From contig JBJLGD010000027.1 of NCBI GenBank assembly GCA_045565015.1, forward strand, positions 1-34,211: a stretch of 34,211 bases of DNA. Reading direction: 5' to 3'. Source of the stretch: GCA-2697345 sp045565015. Its GTDB lineage: Bacteria; Pseudomonadota; Alphaproteobacteria; Rhodobacterales; Rhodobacteraceae. The notes beneath the pieces were generated by a model. It was not told the origin of the DNA and did no database searches. It was given only the letters and a program-made list of their open reading frames with translations. Of the stretch, positions 17,221-24,803 are shown piece by piece (within the stretch, counting starts at the first letter, position 1; every line of letters starts with the position of its first letter). The translations under genes and the position numbers were made by a program.

Positions 17221-18822
17221 TTATATGTTCTTAGCTGAAAAATCAGTTGATAGATAAATTAACGTTGGAAGCTCTCTAGAGAAGGCTTTCACCACCTCAA
17301 CCTTAAATTCTGAAATATCTTTGGGTGCAGCCGACAATGCGCCATATGCGGTAGCTAGCTGACAAAAATCAGGATTAAAGGCTTTCACAGCATTTGGAGC
17401 AATTTGGGCACTTACCATGCTATCTTCGATTTCTTTTAACTTATGGTTATCCCATAGGACTATTGGTATACTTAATCTCAACTCTACTGCTGTTGCTAAT
17501 TCCTGAAGCGTGTATTGGAATCCATAATCTCCTGCTATCACTATAACAGGAATATTCGGTTGACCAACCGCTCCTCCTATCGCAGCAGGTAGTGCGTAGC
17601 CTAAGGTACCAAAACCGTAAGGATGATGCCACAGGTTTGGGCGATCCATTGGTATTACTTCTTTGGCAACATACGCAAATTGAGTCATGTCTGAGAAAAA
17701 CATTGTATTTTCATCAGTACAATCCCTAAGGGCATGGCAAATAGGAACTATACCCGGTCGAAGACTATCAACTTCAATTTCACACTTTTTCTTGAAATTT
17801 GCAATATCTGCAATATCCCATTTATTGGGGTAATTAATCGGAATTCTATCACAAAAAGCTTCCAAAAAATCTTCACTTTTACAAATTACTTTTTGATGAG
17901 GACCAACGGTTGACGAAAACGCTTCCGGGTCTGAGTTAACCCAAATAAATTTTCCGTTTACGCCTAGAGACTCTCGCCAAATGTCACACTCAGAGAGGGA
18001 CGTCCCGACTGCTATTACAATATCCGCCTCTGAAATAGGCGCGATACTGCTTTGGTGGGATAAGTAACTACCAAAATTCAATTTATTATCTGACTTAATT
18101 ATCCCTCGACCAGCAAAAGTACTAAAGGAAGCGGCGTTACATTTCTCCATAACCTCCCTTGCTAAGTCCGAGCACTGACAGGCGCCGCCACCAAAAATAA
18201 ATAATATTTTTGGGAATTCATTAAATAATTCATTAATAAACTGTAAAGATTGAGATATCTCAATCTCATTGGGAGACATTTTGTCTTTGACCTCTATGCA
18301 ATCCACTTCTGATAGGCTTTCTAACAAACTAATGGGCAATTGAATGTGTTTTGGTCTTTTTCGTTGAGTTTGAAATTCGTGAAAAGCACGATCTATTAAC
18401 TGATAAGTTTCAGTTTCAGTTTTAGCTATAATAGACCAATCACAAACTGTTTCAGCCGCTAATCTCTGGTCTTTCATCTCGTGTAATCTTCCTCTGCCCG
18501 ATTCTAGAGTTATTTCTTCCAAAGAAGATGAAATTATAAGCATTGGAATACTATCAGAATAGGCTTGGCCCATTGGTGTCATAATATTGCATACGCCAGG
18601 TCCAGTTATGACATAAGCCACCCCAGGCAAACCTGTTGCACGAGCGTATCCATCAGCCATGAATCCAGCACCCTGCTCATGACGCGCTAAAATATGCTTT
18701 ATATTTGCTTCCTCTATTCCTCTATATAATTCCTGATTATGCACTCCAGGAATCCCAAAAATAACTTCGACTCCTTTATTTTTCAAGAAATTTGAAACCT
18801 GAGCGCCAATAGTTTTCCTCAT
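17221..18822 (-). CDS. ThDP-dependent decarboxylase, AruI-like (5-guanidino-2-oxopentanoate decarboxylase family)
   Basis: A 533-residue thiamine-diphosphate enzyme of the acetolactate synthase superfamily: PYR domain (1-165, catalytic Glu49 in ARHEQGAG), central domain (195-335) and PP domain (365-525). The metal/ThDP motif begins GDYGFQ at 431 (usually GDG) and ends with Asn459. The opening VIFGIPGVHNQELYRG and the AQIAPNA stretch fit the family annotated as 5-guanidino-2-oxopentanoate decarboxylase (arginine transaminase pathway), but other 2-oxo acid substrates are possible. I start at the ATG at 18822 because GGAG lies nine bases before it (18832-18835). The TTG at 18837 would overlap trkH and sits on that site. 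It begins two bases after the trkH stop. Confidence 0.85.
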   Translation of the reverse strand: MRKTIGAQVSNFLKNKGVEVIFGIPGVHNQELYRGIEEANIKHILARHEQGAGFMADGYARATGLPGVAYVITGPGVCNIMTPMGQAYSDSIPMLIISSSLEEITLESGRGRLHEMKDQRLAAETVCDWSIIAKTETETYQLIDRAFHEFQTQRKRPKHIQLPISLLESLSEVDCIEVKDKMSPNEIEISQSLQFINELFNEFPKILFIFGGGACQCSDLAREVMEKCNAASFSTFAGRGIIKSDNKLNFGSYLSHQSSIAPISEADIVIAVGTSLSECDIWRESLGVNGKFIWVNSDPEAFSSTVGPHQKVICKSEDFLEAFCDRIPINYPNKWDIADIANFKKKCEIEVDSLRPGIVPICHALRDCTDENTMFFSDMTQFAYVAKEVIPMDRPNLWHHPYGFGTLGYALPAAIGGAVGQPNIPVIVIAGDYGFQYTLQELATAVELRLSIPIVLWDNHKLKEIEDSMVSAQIAPNAVKAFNPDFCQLATAYGALSAAPKDISEFKVEVVKAFSRELPTLIYLSTDFSAKNI

Positions 18823-18824
18823 AA

Positions 18825-19451
18825 TTAATTTCTCCAAAAATTTACTGTTAAAATAGCGTATATAACTAATAACTCCAATCGTCCTATTAACATTGCGGCT
18901 GTTAACAGATACTTGGCTACGTCATTGAGGTTGGAGAAATTTCCAGTCGGACCTATTTGAGCCCCCAAACCCGGGCCAACATTTGCAAATGCTGTAGCTG
19001 CCCCTGAAACAGCAGTTATAAAATCTAAACCCGTTAGGCTTAACAATACCGAGAAGAAACCAATTGATACAATAAATAAAACAAAAAATAAGATAACTGA
19101 ACTTAATACATCCTCTTGAACAACTCTGCCTTCGTAGCGAGGCGAAAATATCCCATTAGGAGAGTGAACTCTTTGAATCTGAGTTTTTATTGAGGCAAAT
19201 AAAAGTTGGAATCTAAAAATTTTTATTGAGCAAGAAGTCGATCCAGCACATCCACCAATTAGCCCTAAAAAAAAGAAAAATGAAACTGCAAAGGGACCCC
19301 AAGACCCATAATCTACGCTAACATATCCAGTACCTGTAATGATAGAAATTATGCTAAAAAAAGACTTCCGTACCGTACTTTCGGTAAGATCTCCAAATTC
19401 CTTAGCATACCATATTGTCAATATTAATGCTAAAACCAGAATCACCAACAT
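18825..19451 (-). CDS. trkH: TrkH potassium channel subunit, C-terminal half (split by frameshift)
   Basis: A 208-residue fragment equal to the second half of TrkH. It contains the third and fourth pore loops (SIITGTGYVS near 35-45 and TAFANVGPG near 153-161) and the linking helices. The two halves sum to about 480 residues, the normal TrkH length. The reading frame is -1 relative to the N-terminal half. Inserting one A in the minus-strand run ATCAGATAAC would restore FRDSQIRITFML across the join. The ATG at 19451 lies eight bases after the upstream stop and has no ribosome site, so independent translation would rely on re-initiation. It could be a sequencing or assembly error, a pseudogene or a split gene. 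Confidence 0.8.
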   Translation of the reverse strand: MLVILVLALILTIWYAKEFGDLTESTVRKSFFSIISIITGTGYVSVDYGSWGPFAVSFFFFLGLIGGCAGSTSCSIKIFRFQLLFASIKTQIQRVHSPNGIFSPRYEGRVVQEDVLSSVILFFVLFIVSIGFFSVLLSLTGLDFITAVSGAATAFANVGPGLGAQIGPTGNFSNLNDVAKYLLTAAMLIGRLELLVIYAILTVNFWRN

Positions 19452-19456
19452 AAATG

Positions 19457-20275
19457 TTATCTGATTTGACTATCGCGAAAAAAAGGTTTCGTATTCCCAG
19501 AAACTAACTGAACATATCGTACAAATGGTAAAGCAGCTAGGATCATAAATAAACAGCTGACATATTCTGCGCTAGCCCCATAATTAAAAAAAGAGGTATC
19601 AGAATTTGAAAAACCCCCTGTAGCGATAGTTGTAAAGGCATGCACTACTGCATCAATAGCGGGCATCCCAGAGGCTAGATATGAGATGAAACAAAGAATT
19701 GTCAAAGAAACATATATTAAAGATATTGATTGAGCAATTTGACCAGCTCGAGGCAATATTTTGCCAAAAGTATCAAATCCCTCTGAGCGAAAGAGTTGCA
19801 TTCCCCCGATTTTTAATGCTGGTAGAAAAACCATAGCCATTACAATAACACCAATTCCGCCAAACCATTGCAATATTCCCCTCCATAGTTTTATACCGTC
19901 TGCCAGAGCTTCAATATTAACCAATACGGTAGAGCCAGTTGTAGTCAGTCCTGACATCGACTCAAAAAAAGAATCGACAAAACTCATATCACTGTTTCCT
20001 AAGTAAAAAGGTAACGCTCCAAAAAATGGTAGTGTTACCCATACAAGTGTAGTTAAAATGAAAGTTTGCTGAATACTAAGCCGCTCAGCGACACCATTAA
20101 CTGATGCTAATGCAGTCAAACCCCCTACCGTGCAGGTTAGTAAGGCACTCTCCAAAAAAACAAACCAATTACTATTTCCTTGGTACCAATCCCAAGCCAT
20201 AGGGAAAAGCATTGAAACCCCTAAACCGAATACAAGTATGCCCACAACGTAACCAATTGGACGAAAGTCAAGCAT
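19457..20275 (-). CDS. trkH: TrkH potassium channel subunit, N-terminal half (split by frameshift)
   Basis: A 272-residue fragment with about six membrane helices and the first two pore loops of a Trk/Ktr-type K+ translocation subunit: SMSGLTTTGST at 107-117 and FTTIATGGFS at 214-223. TrkH works with the NAD-binding TrkA to take up potassium through the inner membrane. The frame ends at a TAA right after FRDSQIR, between the second and third pore repeats, and the rest of the protein continues in another frame. Both halves are otherwise clean, with all four selectivity-loop glycines kept, so loss of function must be recent if real. The gene is divergent from folE2 across 304 bases. Confidence 0.8.
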   Translation of the reverse strand: MLDFRPIGYVVGILVFGLGVSMLFPMAWDWYQGNSNWFVFLESALLTCTVGGLTALASVNGVAERLSIQQTFILTTLVWVTLPFFGALPFYLGNSDMSFVDSFFESMSGLTTTGSTVLVNIEALADGIKLWRGILQWFGGIGVIVMAMVFLPALKIGGMQLFRSEGFDTFGKILPRAGQIAQSISLIYVSLTILCFISYLASGMPAIDAVVHAFTTIATGGFSNSDTSFFNYGASAEYVSCLFMILAALPFVRYVQLVSGNTKPFFRDSQIR

Positions 20276-20579
20276 CTAAAAATCTACTTTTTAAATATAT
20301 CACGAAACACCTTAGTATATTATCTTTATTAATTTCTATTATTTTAAATCTAACAATCATTCTTTGTATTAGCACCAGTAAATTAGTTAACCCCAGTTTT
20401 ATAGTGATTAATTGTTAAAAGATTGCAACTAACTATCTAAATTAACAAAACTTCTGAGGCAATTTCTTTAAAAACGACTATTTTTCCACCCGAGATAAAA
20501 AGCCGCATTTATCATCTTTTATTATTCTGACATGTGTTAGATAGGAGATACTTAGAGCTATTCAAAAAGGGTTGCAGAA
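20276..20579. other. 304-base spacer between divergent trkH and folE2
   Basis: An AT-rich non-coding stretch that must hold both promoters. I see no RNA gene. A 6-bp dyad (GATAAA 20494-20499 with TTTATC 20508-20513) and a loose promoter-like pair (TTGTTA at 20413, TATCTA 16 bases on) are visible, neither convincing. FolE2 genes are often under zinc (Zur) control, but I cannot recognise a Zur box here. A ribosome site (AAAAAGGG) lies near 20565-20573. Confidence 0.5.
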
Positions 20580-21683
20580 ATGACTGTTTATACGAAAAAA
20601 ATAGAACCTGTACCAAGTATTAGCGAGACTAAAGAGGCGTTGAAGACTTTAAAAACTATTTTAAAATCTTCGGCTTTTGGAAAAACTGTTTCCCTAGATC
20701 CTGGATTAATAGCACTGTTAAGTGATATGAAAAACATAGGCGAAAAAAATTTAAACAGTGTATACCCTGACGAATTTACTCCAAATGATGAGTATCTCAA
20801 AACTATGCCGGATATTCAAAATGGCTCTTCAGCATTAATCAAAGGCTCAAAAAAAAGAATCCAACATGTTGGTATTTCAAACTTTAGGCTTCCAGTGAAA
20901 TTCAGAACTAAAAGCTCCTCACCAATAACGCTGGAGACATCTGTAACTGGTTCCGTCAGTTTAGAAGCTGACAAAAAAGGCGTCAACATGTCTAGGATAA
21001 TGAGAAGTTTTTACAAAACAAATGAAGAGCAATTTAGTTTTGACGTAATTACCAAAACAATTGGCCTCTACAAAAAAGATTTAGATAGCTTTGATGCCAG
21101 GATTCAAATGAAATTTTCATTTCCGATGAAAACAACCAGTCTTCGTTCTGGGCTAGAAGGCTATCAGTATTATGATATTTGCTTAGAAGTGATAGAGTTT
21201 GATAATGTAACGAAAAAAATCATGCACCTTGATTATGTTTATTCTTCAACCTGCCCCTGTTCTTTGGAGCTATCCGAACATGCCAGATCAGTACGTAATC
21301 AGATGGCTACCCCTCACTCTCAAAGGTCAGTAGCAAGAATATCTATAGAATTAAATCCAAAGTTCTCAACTTTCTGGTTTGAAGATCTTGTAGAATTATG
21401 TCGGCAAGCCGTACCTACTGAAACACAAGTTATGGTAAAACGAGAGGATGAACAAGCTTTCGCAGAGCTAAATGGAGCAAACCCTATATTTGTAGAAGAC
21501 GCCGTGCGTTCTTTTGCTAAAAAGCTCAGTGAAGAAAAGAAAATAAGGGATTATAGGATCTTGGCGAGTCATCAGGAAAGCTTACACTCTCATGATGCAA
21601 TATCACTTTTAACAGAAGGTAAAACTTTCCAACAAGATAGTTTAGAGCCAAATACTTTTAAGAGTCTTTTTCATACTGGATAA
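20580..21683 (+). CDS. folE2: GTP cyclohydrolase FolE2 (type IB)
   Basis: A 367-residue GTP cyclohydrolase IB (COG1469/DUF198). It opens GTP to dihydroneopterin triphosphate, the first step of folate and queuosine precursor synthesis. Its metal need is more flexible than that of zinc-dependent FolE. Family blocks are KRIQHVGISNFRLP (92-105), KGVNMSRIMR (133-142), the metal/catalytic STCPCS with Cys225 and Cys227, and ATPHSQRS with His246. Length is normal for the larger FolE2 proteins. The pterin pathway it feeds continues with FolB and FolP, encoded in this same window but not adjacent. It is a single-gene unit, convergent with yciB. Confidence 0.95.
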   Translation: MTVYTKKIEPVPSISETKEALKTLKTILKSSAFGKTVSLDPGLIALLSDMKNIGEKNLNSVYPDEFTPNDEYLKTMPDIQNGSSALIKGSKKRIQHVGISNFRLPVKFRTKSSSPITLETSVTGSVSLEADKKGVNMSRIMRSFYKTNEEQFSFDVITKTIGLYKKDLDSFDARIQMKFSFPMKTTSLRSGLEGYQYYDICLEVIEFDNVTKKIMHLDYVYSSTCPCSLELSEHARSVRNQMATPHSQRSVARISIELNPKFSTFWFEDLVELCRQAVPTETQVMVKREDEQAFAELNGANPIFVEDAVRSFAKKLSEEKKIRDYRILASHQESLHSHDAISLLTEGKTFQQDSLEPNTFKSLFHTG

Positions 21684-21684
21684 C

Positions 21685-21710
21685 AATAACTTTAGAAATT
21701 AAAAGTTATT
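21685..21710. terminator. Bidirectional hairpin between folE2 and yciB
   Basis: AATAACTTT at 21685-21693 pairs with AAAGTTATT at 21702-21710 (9-bp stem, 8-base loop). The stem covers the yciB stop codon and follows the folE2 stop. The plus strand then reads TGTCTATATTTTTT, which is fairly U-rich. The low GC of the stem makes its strength uncertain. Confidence 0.45.
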
Positions 21711-22305
21711 TGTCTATATTTTTTGTATATTTTTTTATAAGAGCACTTTGTCCAACGAAAAATAGAAATAAAGCGCCAGTTAATCCAAATGTTTTAAAAT
21801 TTACCCAGCTACTGGTACTCATGTTTCTCCAAACTACCTCATTGGTAATGGCCAAAGCGAAGAAAAATATCGATACTCGGGTGGTTAGGATGATCCAGCC
21901 CTTTTGTTCCATTGGCAACATATCTTCCATAACATATTCCAAATAAGATTTTCCTCTTGTCAAACCAAAAGCCAAAAGACTTCCAAAAATTAAATAAATT
22001 ATAGTTGGTTTCATTTTAAAAAAGCGATCATCATTAAACCATATGGTTAAGCCACCAAATAATACTACTAAGATAGCTGTAACGATTTGCATCCGGGCCA
22101 TCTTGCCTGTGATCAACCACAACAATAATATCGAAGTTAATAAAACCGGTATAAACAAACCAGTAGCTATTATAAAACCTTGATATTGAATCCCAGCTAT
22201 CTCGAATGTTTTATCTTTAAGTTTCCCATAAACTAAAAAAAACATAATTATTGGCCCAAGTTCCAAAATTATCTTTAACATCGGATTAATTTTTTGTTCG
22301 TTCAT
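21706..22305 (-). CDS. yciB: YciB/IspZ family septation protein
   Basis: A 199-residue inner-membrane protein with five to six hydrophobic helices. It shows the family pattern of LKIILELGPIIMFFLVYGK near the start, a WFNDDRFFKMKPT block near 89-101 and EVVWRNMSTSSWVNFKTFG near 155-173. YciB (intracellular septation protein A) is a small membrane protein linked to cell-envelope integrity and septation. Its ATG follows the EamA-gene stop directly (TAAATG), so translation is coupled. It is the last gene of ftsY-EamA-yciB, an order I recognise from Rhodobacterales. Confidence 0.92.
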   Translation of the reverse strand: MNEQKINPMLKIILELGPIIMFFLVYGKLKDKTFEIAGIQYQGFIIATGLFIPVLLTSILLLWLITGKMARMQIVTAILVVLFGGLTIWFNDDRFFKMKPTIIYLIFGSLLAFGLTRGKSYLEYVMEDMLPMEQKGWIILTTRVSIFFFALAITNEVVWRNMSTSSWVNFKTFGLTGALFLFFVGQSALIKKYTKNIDK

Positions 22306-23208
22306 TTAAATTCTCACTCCAACACACACAGCACCTAGAGTTATAAATAATATCATTACAAGTCTTTTTAAACCCATACTCTCATTTAAAAATAAGACAC
22401 CAATTATTACTGCAAAGACTGTAGAAGTCTCTCTTAAGACTGCAACCTGCCCAACTTCTCCTAACCTAGTCGCCATCATAATTGATCCAAAAGAAAAATA
22501 AGAAATTACTCCACCTATAAGACCTCTTTTCACTAATCCATCGAGATTTGGCTTTTCATTAGCATTATACCATCGAAAATAAGCAATAAAAGGCATCAAA
22601 AAACTATCCAATAGAAATAGCCAAAATATAAAAGTAAAAGGATTATAAGTAGCACGGATTCCGATAGTATCATAGTTCGTGTATAACGCGACAAAAAAAC
22701 CTGTCAAAACTGCCAAAGATAAAGCGGGAACTAATGTGTCCCTGTTTATAACTACTAATTTTAGATTATAAAATGCCAAACCGAATATTCCAGAAAGCAA
22801 AAGAAATACGCCAAACAATTGTAACGTCGAAAACAACTCATTAAAAATAAAATATGCCCCAATTATGGTAAACAGTGGTGTTGACCCTCGAACAATTGGG
22901 TAGACTACTGTATAAGATCCGAGACTATACGCCGAAGCCTGTAAAATTTTATAAATAGAATGAATGATCAGAGCGACAAATAAAATTAACCACATATGCG
23001 GTTCTGGGTAGGGAACAATAAATAAAACAAAGGGTATAGCTATCAAGCCATAGGTTAAATCTATGGCCCCTCTTGAAAACCAAGGATCATGCTTACCTTT
23101 TTGAAGTGACCCAAAAAAAGCATGGAACATAGCTGCTAATAAAGCCAATAGGATAGCTAGTCTGTTACTTAGGCTAGTACCTTCGATGGCTAAAAGCCAA
23201 TCAATCAA
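22306..23208 (-). CDS. EamA/DMT family transporter in the ftsY operon
   Basis: A 300-residue protein with about ten membrane helices in two EamA repeats (about 15-140 and 160-295). A conserved VLRETSTVFAVIIGVLFLNE stretch lies in the ninth helix. The substrate is unknown; DMT members usually export amino acids or other small metabolites. The start overlaps the ftsY stop by four bases and its stop touches the yciB start, so it is locked into that operon. It is only distantly like the DMT gene at 4109-5038. Confidence 0.88.
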   Translation of the reverse strand: MIDWLLAIEGTSLSNRLAILLALLAAMFHAFFGSLQKGKHDPWFSRGAIDLTYGLIAIPFVLFIVPYPEPHMWLILFVALIIHSIYKILQASAYSLGSYTVVYPIVRGSTPLFTIIGAYFIFNELFSTLQLFGVFLLLSGIFGLAFYNLKLVVINRDTLVPALSLAVLTGFFVALYTNYDTIGIRATYNPFTFIFWLFLLDSFLMPFIAYFRWYNANEKPNLDGLVKRGLIGGVISYFSFGSIMMATRLGEVGQVAVLRETSTVFAVIIGVLFLNESMGLKRLVMILFITLGAVCVGVRI

Positions 23209-24671
23209 GTATCAAGACCAGTTAGAGCTCGAGCAAAATCTTGAGCGTTGAAGGGCGAAAGATCATCAATTTGTTCACCTACACCAATTGCATGAACTGG
23301 TAGACCAAATTTATCTGCAAGAGCAACTAGTACGCCACCCTTTGCAGTTCCATCCAATTTGGTCATTATTAAACCTGAAACAGCTGAAATTTCACTAAAT
23401 ACTGCAACTTGATTTAAAGCATTTTGTCCAGTAGTGGCGTCCAGTACCAATAGCGTATTGTGCGGGGCACTCGAATCTTTTTTCTTAATGACTCTAACAA
23501 TCTTTGATAACTCTTCCATTAGGTCTGCTCGATTTTGTAATCTTCCAGCCGTATCAATCATTAAAATATCTGCCCCATCATTTTCCGCTCTTTCCATAGC
23601 ATCATATGATAAGGAAGCCGGATCAGAACCCTCCGGTGCTGTTAAAACAGGAACTTTCGCTCTTTCACCCCATACCTGAAGTTGTTCAACGGCAGCAGCT
23701 CTAAATGTGTCACCTGCAGCGATTACAACTTTTTTTCCAGCTATTTTAAACTGAGATGCTAATTTTCCAATCGTCGTTGTTTTACCCGAACCATTAACTC
23801 CAACTACTAGAACAACTTGTGGTTTTTTTGCCAAAATTGGCATTGGCTTAGCCACCGATTCCATAATAATAGCTACTTGGTTAGCTAACAAAGCTTTAAC
23901 TTCAGCTGTTGAGAATTTTTTACCCATATTATCTTCAGCTAAATTCGCCGTAACTCGTGACGCTGTCTCAACTCCCATATCCGAAGATATTAATAATTCT
24001 TCAAGTGCCTCTAACATCTCATCGTCTAAAGTTCTTCTAACTACAGCGACCCTAGTTCTCTTTCCAAGGAGCCTACTAAGAAACGAATTTTTCTTTGCTT
24101 CAGGTTCGGGCTCAACCTCAGGCTCAGGCTCAGGTTCGGGCTCAGGTTCGGGCTCAGGCTCAGGCTCAGGTTCGGGTTCGGGCTCAACCTCAGGCTCAGG
24201 CTCAGGTTCGGGCTCAGGCTCAGGTTCGGGTTCGGGCTCAACCTCAGGCTCAGGCTCAGGTTCGGGCTCAGGCTCAGGTTCGGGCTCAACCTCAGGTTCG
24301 GGTTCGGGCTCAACCTCAGGTTCGAGTTCGGGCTCAACCCCAGGTTCGGGTTCGGGCTCAACCTCAGGCTCAGGCTCAGGTTCAGGCTCAGGTTCGGGCT
24401 CAGGCTCAGGTTCGGGCTCAACCTCAGGTTCGGGCTCAACCTCAGGTTCGGGCTCAACCTCAGGTTCGGGTTCGGGCTCAACCTCAGGCTCAGGCTCAGG
24501 TTCGGGCTCAGGCTTAGATTCTGAACTACTCCGTAAGGCGCTGTTTTCCAAGGGTTCTAGTTCTTCTAAGGGTTCCTTGTCACCACCATCGTTAACAATA
24601 CTGTCGATCCCCTCCTCAATCTTTGAAGATGACCTGAATAAGCGATCTTTTAACTTCTTAAAAAAAGACAT
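23205..24671 (-). CDS. ftsY: Signal recognition particle receptor FtsY with Pro-Glu repeat A domain
   Basis: A 488-residue SRP receptor GTPase that docks ribosome-SRP complexes at the inner membrane. The opening MSFFKKLKDRLFRSSSK is an amphipathic membrane-binding helix. Residues 54-191 are almost purely alternating Pro and Glu with interspersed Val, an extreme acidic A domain. The NG domain (about 195-488) has GVNGSGKTTT (P-loop), GDTFRAAA, DTAGR and TKLDG. The NG part is of ordinary length; all excess comes from the repeat. The repeat is DNA-level tandem hexanucleotides, so length is likely to vary among strains. It heads the ftsY-EamA-yciB operon. Confidence 0.96.
   Translation of the reverse strand: MSFFKKLKDRLFRSSSKIEEGIDSIVNDGGDKEPLEELEPLENSALRSSSESKPEPEPEPEPEVEPEPEPEVEPEPEVEPEPEVEPEPEPEPEPEPEPEPEPEVEPEPEPGVEPELEPEVEPEPEPEVEPEPEPEPEPEPEPEVEPEPEPEPEPEPEPEPEVEPEPEPEPEPEPEPEPEPEPEPEVEPEPEAKKNSFLSRLLGKRTRVAVVRRTLDDEMLEALEELLISSDMGVETASRVTANLAEDNMGKKFSTAEVKALLANQVAIIMESVAKPMPILAKKPQVVLVVGVNGSGKTTTIGKLASQFKIAGKKVVIAAGDTFRAAAVEQLQVWGERAKVPVLTAPEGSDPASLSYDAMERAENDGADILMIDTAGRLQNRADLMEELSKIVRVIKKKDSSAPHNTLLVLDATTGQNALNQVAVFSEISAVSGLIMTKLDGTAKGGVLVALADKFGLPVHAIGVGEQIDDLSPFNAQDFARALTGLDT
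24099..24512 (-). repeat. Hexanucleotide tandem repeat encoding (Pro-Glu)n in ftsY
   Basis: About 138 codons built from 6-base units reading GAGCCT, GAACCC and close variants, with GTT (Val) breaking the pattern at intervals and giving a higher-order repeat of roughly 18-40 bases. Base composition is far more GC-rich than the surroundings. Because the units lack stop codons, other frames on both strands stay open through the tract. Confidence 0.95.
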
Positions 24672-24803
24672 TTTCTACCATAAATCTAATAATGAAAGAA
24701 AATTACTACGTTGTTAGCGAAAGTAAAAGAGGTTCAGTTCATAAAGTTTAATTTGTTATCTAGATAGTAAACAAGTTTCATTAAACTAAAAATTTTGAAT
24801 TTA

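Noticed and set aside
19480..19500. T7 run (minus strand CCT TTT TTT CGC) as a programmed -1 frameshift site for trkH
   Set aside because: A -1 slip there meets a TAG three codons later, before the frame of the C-terminal half can be used, so the run cannot join the halves.
20212..20418. 68-residue plus-strand ORF at the trkH start
   Set aside because: Half of it is antisense to trkH, the rest is AT-rich spacer, and it has no ribosome site or recognisable motif.
20276..20579. tRNA, riboswitch or Zur box in the trkH-folE2 spacer
   Set aside because: No T-loop or cloverleaf pattern, no recognisable aptamer core and no clear Zur palindrome could be found by eye.
24099..24512. Possible CRISPR or minisatellite array
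   Set aside because: No unique spacers; the units are contiguous 6-base repeats in the ftsY reading frame.
24041..24517. Long open frames on both strands across the ftsY repeat (Val-Arg-Ala-Gln and Ser-Pro-Asn-Leu repeats)
   Set aside because: They exist only because the hexamer repeat lacks stop codons; they have no family resemblance and lie inside ftsY.
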